The position numbers were made by a program, and so were the translations under genes. Under the pieces are notes generated by a model that worked only from the letters and a program-made list of their open reading frames with translations, was not told where the DNA came from and ran no database searches. Positions 1-5,534 of a stretch of 5,534 nt of DNA are shown piece after piece. The stretch is from contig JACQWN010000383.1 of assembly GCA_016209245.1 (NCBI GenBank), forward strand, positions 1-5,534, given 5' to 3'. Within the stretch, counting starts at the first letter, position 1. The number at the start of each line of letters is the position of its first letter. Source of the stretch: Bacteroidia bacterium. GTDB taxonomy: Bacteria > Bacteroidota > Bacteroidia > Bacteroidales > BM523.

Positions 1-1
1 C

Positions 2-3000
2 GATAATCTTGGTTGTACGGGAACGGATAATATTTCTGTTACCGTTACCACCACTTCTGATGCAAGCTTTTCCTATACATCATCAACATTCTGTCAAAGC
101 GGAGTAGATCCGACTCCTACTGTTGTTACACCAGGCGGAACATTCAGTTCATCTTCCGTTAACCTGATTATTAATACTTCGACGGGAGTAATAGATTTAA
201 GTGCGAGTGCAAATGGAACATATCAGGTTACATATACGACACCGGCACCTTGTTCAGCAAGCAGCAATGTAACAATTACAATAACAACAGCCCCGGATGC
301 AGAGTTCAGCTATAACGGCCCTTATTGTGAAGGAGCTACAAATCCATTACCAAGCCACGTTACAGGCACAAATGGCATTTATACCTCAGCACCTCCGGGA
401 TTGAATTTTGTAAATGCCAATACAGGAGAAATTAATTTACAGACCACATCACCCGGCAGCTATACAATAACAAATACAATAAATGTGACAGGATGCGGAA
501 TCGCAACCGATAATTACAATGTGACAATTTATGATTCGCCAAATATAGGCATAACACCCGATCCTGCCGCTACATGTTCAAATACCAATCTGCAGTTACA
601 GGGCAACCCAAGCGGAGGAACAATGCCATATAGTCATACATGGACAGGAAATATATCATTTTTATCGAGTACAAGCATATCAAATCCTGTATTTAATGCA
701 CCGGCAGGAGGAGTATATAATTTCACCTATTCAGTAAGTGACGGCCATTCATGTACTTCAAGCGATAATATTTCGATAACAGTTTATAATAATCCTACGG
801 CAAGTATAATACCTATGTCGGCGAACGTGTGTGAAGGAGTGAATTTACAGTTAAACGGCAATCCTGTACAGGGATCCGGGAGCATAGTATCGCATTTATG
901 GACAGGAAGCGATACATCGCCGTTATCAGCGACAAATATAGTGAACCCTGTATTTAATGCTTCGAATAACGGTGTATATACATTATATTACACAGTAACA
1001 GATAATAATGGCTGCACGGGCAGAGATACGATAATAATAAATGTTTACAATAATCCAACAGTAAATATAACACCTGCAGAGCCGGTAAATGTATGCAGCG
1101 GTGTATCGTTACAATTAAATGGAAATCCGGTGCAAGGTTCAGCGGTAATAATAAATCATCAGTGGACAGGGGATTTTGAACCATTATCTTCGACAACTAT
1201 ACCAAATCCTGTATTTACATCAGGGGCTTCTGGTATATACAATTTGACTTATCAAGTAACGGACAATAATAGCTGTACTGCGAGCGATAATATAACAATA
1301 AATGTGCAATCCTCGCCAAGTGCCTCGATAACGCCTAATCCTGCGAGTGTTTGTGAAGGAGAAGATTTGCAACTGAATGGCAATCCAAGTGGAGGCACCG
1401 GCAATTATACACATGAATGGGACGGGGATTACGGGCCGTTATCTTCGACAACAATAGCTTCACCTGTATTTAATACAAATACATCTGGGAATTACAATTT
1501 ACAATATACAGTGACCGATGGAAATGGATGTGAAGGTACATCCTCAATAACTGTATCAGTATATAATAATCCGTCGGTTGTAATACTGCCTGATAAGCCT
1601 GAAATATGTGCGGGTACATCATTAGATTTAACAGCAAATGTAACAATGGGTAGCGGTTTACCGAATGATTATGAATGGACCGGTAATACAGGACCTTTAT
1701 CTTCCACCACAACAACGACTACAACGTTCTATACAGAGACACCCGGCAGCTATTTTCTGCAATTTAATGTTGGAGATGTAAACGGTTGTGGTGCTATGGA
1801 TACTATAACAGTAATCGTTTTTCCAAAACCTGAAGCGGATATTACACCTGACCCTGCAATAGTTTGTTCCGGTGCAGATTTACAGCTCAATGGAAATCCG
1901 TCGGGAGGTTCAGGAATATATATGCACGATTGGGATGGTGCGACAAGCTCTTTAAGTGCAACGAATATTGAAAATCCTGTTTTTAATAACGATATTGAAG
2001 GTAATTATCAATTGACATATATGGTAGTTGATGACAGAGGATGTTCAGGCATTGATATAATAAATATTATTGTTAGTCCATCACCTGATCTTAGTACTTT
2101 TGTTGATAGCGCTAATTGCAGCGTAGCTGACGGTTCGGCTTGGGTAGTAGCATCCGGAGGGCTTACGCCATATTCATATTTATGGGACGACAACAGTGTA
2201 AATGATACATTATACAATGTTCCTGCCGGACTTTATTCTGTTACTGTGACAGATGCAAATACTTGCTCATCGTCAGTAATTGTCGAGATTCCTAATATCG
2301 GAGCAGGAGAAGTAACAATAAAGCTGGTTAACGGTATCATTTGCTTTGGCGGCTCTGATGCAATTCTTACAGTTAGTATGACTGGCGGAACACCTCCTTT
2401 TGATTATTACTGGCTATCAGGGAATGATACAATCGCCACTACCGACACAGTCTATGATTTACCGGCAGGTCCATTTGAGGTCGGAATCTGGGATGCGGGA
2501 TTATGTTTCGCCTCCGATACTTTCACTGTTTTGCAGCCGCCTGCTATAAACACTACTATTTCTCCCGTTCATATCTCATGTTTTGGCTTAACCAATGGAC
2601 AAGCATCACTTTCGGTTTCAGGCGGAACGCCGACATACACATATTTATGGAATACATTGCAGACTACGCCAATTATAAGCAATTTATCTGCAGGGACATA
2701 TTATGTTACAGTTACAGATAATTATTCATGTTCAATAATTGATACTGCTATCATTGTTGAACCGGCTCAAATATTAGTAAATTTTCAAAATATAACGGAT
2801 ATTACATGCTATGGTTATTCGGATGGAGCAGTTACAGCTAGTGGGTCAGGCGGGGTTCCGGGATATACATTCAATTGGAGTAATCTGACGACAAATGCAA
2901 CGTTGTCGAACGTGAGTGCAGGGAGCTATATTGTAACAATAACAGATGCCAACGGATGTACGGCAAAAGACACGATAGAATTAGCTCAGCCGGATTCGCT

Positions 3001-4453
3001 ATATTTAGCAGGTTCATCAATAGATGCGACGTGCAATAATTCCAACGGACAGGCGACAGTAACAGTAACAGACGGGACGGCGCCATATAGTTATGAATGG
3101 GAAGCAGCAGCCGGAGCACAGACAACAGCGACAGCGGTAAATCTTAGCCAAGGTGAATACACAGTATTAGTTACTGATTCCAACGATTGTGAATCGAACA
3201 TAGATGTATTGGTAGGCAATGTTCCTTCAGGCACAGTAACGGTAACCGTTAATTCACATATCTCATGTTTCGGTTTATCTGACGGAGAGATGTGGGCATC
3301 GGTAACAACAGGTGGAAATCCGCCCTATACTTTTTTGTGGTCAAACACTTCAAACGATACAATAATAAGCAATCTAACAGCAGGAGCGTATAATGTAACA
3401 ATTACCGACGCTAATAATTGCTCAGCAACAGGTGACGACTTTATTTCTCAACCGCTTGCACTTATAATAAAATCGGCATTACATAATGTAACATGCTTTG
3501 GTTATAGCGATGGACAAATAGATTTGGATGTTGACAATGGAACGGAGCCATATAGTTATTTATGGTCTGATAGTACCACAACCGAAGATTTGTATTATTT
3601 AAGCGGCGATACTTTTAGTGTAACCGTAACAGATGCTAATGGATGTATTAAAATTGACAGTTTTGTAATTACAGAACCAGATGAAATAGGACTTGAATGG
3701 ACGAGCACCGAGGCCGTATGTTATGGTACGAATACAGGATCAGCGACAGTGACAGCAAGTGGAGGAGTTGGAGGGTATTCATATAGTTGGTGTTCAACAG
3801 CGGGTTACCAGACAACGGCGATAGCAACGAATCTTTTTGGTGGATATTACTACAGTGTAACTGTAACAGATAGCACGGGATGCGACATGCACATAGGTAA
3901 TAATGTAGCTCAACCCACGCAGATAATAATAATAGATAGCGCTACCTATGTTCGGAATGCGAGTTGTGTAGAGAATAACGACGGGAAAATAATTATTGGT
4001 TTAGAAGGAGGCATATTGCCGTATCATTATGAATGGTCAAACGGGTCAAGTACCGACAGTTTAATAAACATAACCGAAGGGTTATATACAGTAACGGTAA
4101 CCGATTCTCATCAGTGCAAGTTTGATACTATTTTCAAAGTAATATCTGCACCCGAGAATTGCTTGGTAATCCCTCATGCTTTGACACCGAACAACGATGG
4201 GAAGAATGATACATGGCGTATAAAGAACATACAGTTATACGGGAATATTAATATAGAGATATATAACCGCTGGGGTAATTTGGTATTTAGCTTTGATGGT
4301 ACGGGAACAGAATATAATGACAGGTCTCAGCAATGGGCTGGAAAAGGACCTAATGGGGTTGATTTGCCGCATGGTTCGTATTTATTCATAATAGAATTTC
4401 TTGACAATAGCGATTTAGAGCCTGTCACAGGGGCAGTTTCGATTATAAAATAG
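2..4453 (+). CDS. Giant repeat-built T9SS-secreted adhesin, SprB-like (5' partial)
   Basis: Likely a cell-surface adhesin exported by the type IX secretion system; ligand unknown. The frame is open from base 2 to a TAG at 4451-4453, giving 1483 residues with no N-terminus, so the gene begins upstream. Order of parts (residues of the visible protein): end of a PKD-like unit (1-19), two 'FSY' units (20-179), six PKD-like units (180-694), nine SprB-type units (695-1387), and a gliding-motility-associated C-terminal domain (1388-1483) with TPNNDGKND, IYNRWGNLVF and a final VSIIK. Nearly every unit has one Cys near each end, and the PKD-like and SprB-type units have a central Trp; these are probably small beta-sandwich domains, possibly disulfide-linked. 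Only about eight Lys/Arg occur before residue 1317. No catalytic domain is visible. The PorP/SprF-like gene 114 bases downstream supports a type B T9SS substrate. The family assignment is firm; orthology to SprB itself is not shown, so no symbol is given. Confidence 0.93.
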   Translation, partial: DNLGCTGTDNISVTVTTTSDASFSYTSSTFCQSGVDPTPTVVTPGGTFSSSSVNLIINTSTGVIDLSASANGTYQVTYTTPAPCSASSNVTITITTAPDAEFSYNGPYCEGATNPLPSHVTGTNGIYTSAPPGLNFVNANTGEINLQTTSPGSYTITNTINVTGCGIATDNYNVTIYDSPNIGITPDPAATCSNTNLQLQGNPSGGTMPYSHTWTGNISFLSSTSISNPVFNAPAGGVYNFTYSVSDGHSCTSSDNISITVYNNPTASIIPMSANVCEGVNLQLNGNPVQGSGSIVSHLWTGSDTSPLSATNIVNPVFNASNNGVYTLYYTVTDNNGCTGRDTIIINVYNNPTVNITPAEPVNVCSGVSLQLNGNPVQGSAVIINHQWTGDFEPLSSTTIPNPVFTSGASGIYNLTYQVTDNNSCTASDNITINVQSSPSASITPNPASVCEGEDLQLNGNPSGGTGNYTHEWDGDYGPLSSTTIASPVFNTNTSGNYNLQYTVTDGNGCEGTSSITVSVYNNPSVVILPDKPEICAGTSLDLTANVTMGSGLPNDYEWTGNTGPLSSTTTTTTTFYTETPGSYFLQFNVGDVNGCGAMDTITVIVFPKPEADITPDPAIVCSGADLQLNGNPSGGSGIYMHDWDGATSSLSATNIENPVFNNDIEGNYQLTYMVVDDRGCSGIDIINIIVSPSPDLSTFVDSANCSVADGSAWVVASGGLTPYSYLWDDNSVNDTLYNVPAGLYSVTVTDANTCSSSVIVEIPNIGAGEVTIKLVNGIICFGGSDAILTVSMTGGTPPFDYYWLSGNDTIATTDTVYDLPAGPFEVGIWDAGLCFASDTFTVLQPPAINTTISPVHISCFGLTNGQASLSVSGGTPTYTYLWNTLQTTPIISNLSAGTYYVTVTDNYSCSIIDTAIIVEPAQILVNFQNITDITCYGYSDGAVTASGSGGVPGYTFNWSNLTTNATLSNVSAGSYIVTITDANGCTAKDTIELAQPDSLYLAGSSIDATCNNSNGQATVTVTDGTAPYSYEWEAAAGAQTTATAVNLSQGEYTVLVTDSNDCESNIDVLVGNVPSGTVTVTVNSHISCFGLSDGEMWASVTTGGNPPYTFLWSNTSNDTIISNLTAGAYNVTITDANNCSATGDDFISQPLALIIKSALHNVTCFGYSDGQIDLDVDNGTEPYSYLWSDSTTTEDLYYLSGDTFSVTVTDANGCIKIDSFVITEPDEIGLEWTSTEAVCYGTNTGSATVTASGGVGGYSYSWCSTAGYQTTAIATNLFGGYYYSVTVTDSTGCDMHIGNNVAQPTQIIIIDSATYVRNASCVENNDGKIIIGLEGGILPYHYEWSNGSSTDSLINITEGLYTVTVTDSHQCKFDTIFKVISAPENCLVIPHALTPNNDGKNDTWRIKNIQLYGNINIEIYNRWGNLVFSFDGTGTEYNDRSQQWAGKGPNGVDLPHGSYLFIIEFLDNSDLEPVTGAVSIIK
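59..538 (+). repeat. Two tandem 'FSY' repeat units in the adhesin
   Basis: Two consecutive protein units of 79 and 81 residues (59-295 and 296-538). Both start with Asp-Ala-x-Phe-Ser-Tyr, followed by a Cys about five residues later, a Pro-x-Pro or Pro-Leu-Pro stretch, a Gly-x-Phe/Tyr-Ser/Thr-Ser motif, a 'TG-x-I-x-L' motif (TGVIDL, TGEINL), a Gly-Thr/Ser-Tyr turn and a second Cys before the last beta strand. They differ clearly from the PKD-like units that follow. The 19 residues before them (2-58, containing DNLGCTGTDNISVTV) match the end of a PKD-like unit, so the classes are interleaved along the full protein. Divergence between the two copies is high, so they are old copies. Function is inferred to be structural (stalk). 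Confidence 0.75.
539..2083 (+). repeat. Six tandem PKD-like units (about 85 aa each)
   Basis: Units start at 539, 794, 1055, 1316, 1571 and 1829 and are 85, 87, 87, 85, 86 and 85 residues long. The shared pattern is Pro-x-x-x-Ile-x-Pro, then Cys-x-x-x-x-Leu-x-Leu, usually NGNP, then a Trp-Thr/Asp-Gly, a 'LSxT' loop, usually NPVF, then Gly-x-Tyr, Val-x-Asp, a second Cys and a closing beta strand ending in Tyr-Asn-Asn or similar. This layout resembles PKD/Ig-like beta-sandwich domains seen in many Bacteroidota surface proteins. Unit five is the outlier: it has Leu-Asp-Leu-Thr-Ala-Asn instead of LQLNGNP and seven Thr where the others have the Ile-x-x-Pro-Val-Phe strand. Probably a rigid stalk holding the adhesive part away from the cell; that role is inferred. 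Confidence 0.85.
2084..4162 (+). repeat. Nine tandem SprB-type repeat units (71-83 aa each)
   Basis: Units begin near 2084, 2333, 2570, 2792, 3020, 3257, 3482, 3707 and 3950. The common core is Cys-Phe/Tyr-Gly-x-x-x-Gly, then a Gly-Gly-x-x-Pro-Tyr-x-Tyr-x-Trp segment, Asn-Leu-x-Ala-Gly-x-Tyr, Val-Thr-Val-Thr-Asp-x-x-x-Cys, and a linker often containing Gln-Pro or Glu-Pro. This matches the SprB repeat family found in the gliding adhesin SprB of Flavobacterium johnsoniae and in many large Bacteroidota surface proteins. Units one, five and nine lack the Phe/Tyr-Gly after the first Cys (CSVADG, CNNSNG, CVENNDG). Unit eight has an additional Cys directly after the central Trp. Boundaries are set by eye and may be off by several residues. 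Confidence 0.87.
4163..4450 (+). other. Gliding-motility-associated C-terminal domain (type B T9SS sorting signal)
   Basis: The last 96 residues of the adhesin. Recognisable motifs in order are Ile-Pro-x-Ala-Leu-TPNNDGKNDTW near the start, an Ile-x-IYNRWGNLVF strand pair in the middle, a Trp-Ala-Gly-Lys-Gly-x-x-Gly segment, LPHGSYLFIIEF, and a terminal Val-Thr-Gly-x-Val-Ser-Ile-Ile-Lys. This is the CHU_C-type domain, which in Flavobacterium directs secretion through the type IX system and typically depends on a PorP/SprF-like partner. It is complete and ends exactly at the stop codon. In contrast to the repeats it carries seven Lys/Arg in 96 residues, consistent with a separately conserved module. 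Confidence 0.93.
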
Positions 4454-4461
4454 GATTTGCT

Positions 4462-4493
4462 CTGTAGATACGCACAGTTGTGCGTATCTACAG
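4462..4493. repeat. Perfect 15-bp inverted repeat (hairpin) just after the adhesin stop
   Basis: Left arm 4462-4476 (CTGTAGATACGCACA) pairs perfectly with right arm 4479-4493 across a GT centre; in RNA a 14-bp stem with a four-base AGUU loop is more realistic. It lies eight bases after the TAG of the adhesin gene and 74 bases before the next start codon. No T-run follows either arm, so it is not a canonical intrinsic terminator, although it could slow polymerase or protect the 3' end of the long mRNA. Palindromes of the form GTAGA-x-ACGCAC...GTGCGT-x-TCTAC look like dispersed intergenic (REP-like) elements I associate with Bacteroidota genomes; that is recollection, not a search. Confidence 0.8.
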
Positions 4494-4536
4494 CTAGGAA
4501 AATAATTTTCACGATATGCGGTTTGTAAAAAATTTA

Positions 4537-4544
4537 TATTTTTG
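4537..4544 (+). promoter_or_regulatory. Probable Bacteroidota -7 promoter element for the PorP/SprF-like gene
   Basis: TATTTTTG at 4537-4544 fits the Bacteroidota primary sigma factor -7 consensus TAnnTTTG at every fixed position. Transcription would start around 4549-4552, leaving a leader of under 20 bases before the ATG at 4568. No TTG or TTTG sits at the expected distance of about 19-21 bases upstream; the only TTTG (4522-4525) is just 11 bases away. In such AT-rich DNA a chance match is possible, so the call is moderate. If real, the second gene can be transcribed independently of the giant adhesin gene. Confidence 0.5.
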
Positions 4545-4567
4545 TATCATTGTTTAATTTAATTTAT

Positions 4568-5479
4568 ATGAAAAGATTAATATTTATTTCAGGAATTCTT
4601 TTATTACTGAGTGAAATAGGTAATTCACAACAATTACCTTTATATAGTCAGTATTTAATGAATGGTTTTTTATTGAATCCTGCTATAGCTGGAAGCGTGA
4701 ATTATATTCCCGTCCAGTTGACAGCGCGAAGCCAATGGGTAGGAATTGAGGATGCACCGCAAACTTTCGCAATCAGCGCTCACACCGGGCTTAGCAATGG
4801 CAAAATGGGTGCCGGAGGATATATCTATACAGATATGTTTGGTCCTATCACACGTACAGGACTGCTTGGCGCATATGCCTACCATCTACAATTTGCAGGG
4901 ACAGAATCGAAGCTTGCTTTGGGACTTTCTGCATCGGCTTTTCAGTATCAATTAGACGAAACTGATTTGAATTTATTAGACGAGGATGATCAGGCAATAA
5001 GCTATGGAAAAGAAACGACATTTGCACCGGATGCTACTTTCGGGGCATATTTCTACAACCCTAAATATTATATCGGATTTTCTGCCGCCCAGTTGTTTCA
5101 GTTCAATGTCGGAATCAACGATAATAATAAAAACAGAATGATACGACATTATTTTCTGATGGGAGGGTATATATTTAAAATTGGTGAAAAATTCGATATT
5201 GAGCCATCGTTATTATTAAAAGGTACTGAAAAGACTCCTTTTCAGGTTGACGTAAATGTAAAGGCATATTATATGAAAAGTATCTGGTTAGGATTTTCAT
5301 ACCGCACATCAAAAGATGCAATATGTGTGCTGGGGCTCAAGATTACACCATTTTATTTTGGATATGCTTTCGATTATACTTTCAGCCCAATACAGAATTA
5401 TTCAAAATATGGCTCGCATGAACTTATGCTTGGAGTCAATATAGGCGAGGGAAAATCTACAGGTTCGACTTTATTTTAA
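4568..5479 (+). CDS. PorP/SprF-family type IX secretion outer-membrane protein
   Basis: Predicted outer-membrane beta-barrel partner of the T9SS, most likely for the adhesin encoded immediately upstream. From ATG 4568 it is 303 residues, about the usual length of the family. Residues 1-20 form a signal peptide: Met-Lys-Arg, a hydrophobic core (LIFISGILLLL), then a probable cut near Asn-Ser-Gln. The mature start QQLPLYSQYLMNGFLLNPA, followed by IAGS, is the family signature, matching the usual 'Q-x-P-x-(F/Y)-SQY...NP-A-x-AG' opening. Further family features are Arg-x-Gln-Trp-x-Gly with Pro-Gln-Thr near 55-66, HYFLMGGY and an EPSLLLK segment in the middle, LGFSYR, and a GYAFDYT plus Ser-His-Glu near the end. 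The ATG at 4568 is preferred over an in-frame TTG at 4550 because it starts directly with Lys-Arg and the hydrophobic core. No Shine-Dalgarno is seen, normal for this phylum. PorP and SprF cannot be told apart here, so no symbol is assigned. Confidence 0.92.
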   Translation: MKRLIFISGILLLLSEIGNSQQLPLYSQYLMNGFLLNPAIAGSVNYIPVQLTARSQWVGIEDAPQTFAISAHTGLSNGKMGAGGYIYTDMFGPITRTGLLGAYAYHLQFAGTESKLALGLSASAFQYQLDETDLNLLDEDDQAISYGKETTFAPDATFGAYFYNPKYYIGFSAAQLFQFNVGINDNNKNRMIRHYFLMGGYIFKIGEKFDIEPSLLLKGTEKTPFQVDVNVKAYYMKSIWLGFSYRTSKDAICVLGLKITPFYFGYAFDYTFSPIQNYSKYGSHELMLGVNIGEGKSTGSTLF

Positions 5480-5491
5480 AAAATCAGGATT

Positions 5492-5534
5492 CATTTCAAC
5501 CATTCAACAATTTAGCCATTTAACCATTCAGCCA
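5492..5534. repeat. Degenerate 8-bp tandem repeat at the right edge
   Basis: Starting 13 bases after the PorP/SprF-like stop, the sequence reads as successive octamers CATTTCAA, CCATTCAA, CAATTTAG, CCATTTAA, CCATTCAG and then CCA at the window end. The consensus is CCATTYAR with period eight. Five full units and a partial one are visible and the array may continue. It is non-coding; no terminator hairpin is visible between the stop codon and the edge. Its role is unknown. Confidence 0.7.

Noticed and set aside
401..403. TTG at 401 as the start codon of the adhesin
   Set aside because: The same frame is open to base 2 and encodes a full FSY unit and most of a second before this point; TTG 401 falls inside a repeat unit and no signal peptide follows.
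954..3125. Minus-strand and out-of-frame open stretches of 60-84 codons within the adhesin gene, and similar ones near 4327-4955
   Set aside because: They overlap well-supported coding sequence, have low-complexity translations with no recognisable domain, and arise from the biased codon use of the repeats.
539..4162. CRISPR-like or other DNA-level repeat array
   Set aside because: The periodicity is about 220-260 bases, all in one reading frame, conserved at protein rather than nucleotide level.
4462..4510. Intrinsic terminator made of the palindrome plus the following A/T-rich stretch
   Set aside because: No T-run directly follows the stem; the first T cluster is about 13 bases later, inside a small GAAAAT-A-ATTTTC palindrome that is weak and probably chance.
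4522..4525. TTTG as the -33 element of the downstream promoter
   Set aside because: Only 11 bases separate it from the -7 match; Bacteroidota promoters usually have about 19-21.
4550..4567. TTG at 4550 as an earlier start for the PorP/SprF-like protein
   Set aside because: It would add MFNLIY before a normal Met-Lys-Arg signal peptide and would place the start codon at or before the predicted transcription start; ATG 4568 fits better.
1..5534. tRNA, rRNA, insertion sequence, toxin-antitoxin or phage-defence genes
   Set aside because: The two coding regions and the short non-coding gap and edge account for the window; no matching motifs were seen.

Overview
The window looks like chromosome from a member of the Bacteroidota. 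The evidence is a very long, repeat-built, Thr/Asn/Ser-rich surface protein ending in a gliding-motility-associated C-terminal domain (type B sorting signal of the type IX secretion system, T9SS), followed by a PorP/SprF-family outer-membrane protein. The DNA is AT-rich, the second gene has no Shine-Dalgarno sequence, and it is preceded by a match to the Bacteroidota -7 promoter element (TAnnTTTG). The genus cannot be told from this sequence.

Layout. Positions 2-4453 (+) are the 3' part of a giant adhesin-like gene that is already open at the left edge, so its true start and signal peptide lie outside the window. The visible 1483 residues comprise the tail of one unit, two units of an 'FSY' repeat, six PKD-like units of about 85 residues, nine SprB-type units of about 71-83 residues, and a 96-residue C-terminal sorting domain. 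A 114-base gap (4454-4567) holds a near-perfect 15-bp-stem palindrome and a probable promoter. Positions 4568-5479 (+) encode a 303-residue PorP/SprF-like protein with a signal peptide. The last ~43 bases are a degenerate 8-bp tandem repeat that runs off the right edge.

How the genes work together. In Flavobacterium johnsoniae, SprF is encoded next to SprB and is needed for secretion of that giant type B substrate. By analogy, the downstream protein here is probably the dedicated outer-membrane partner for T9SS export or surface attachment of the upstream adhesin. This is a known type of pair, not a new system. The more unusual points are the near absence of Lys/Arg across the repeat region, signs of higher-order (multi-unit) duplication among the SprB-type repeats, a poly-Thr patch in one unit, an extra cysteine in another, and the two non-coding repeat elements.
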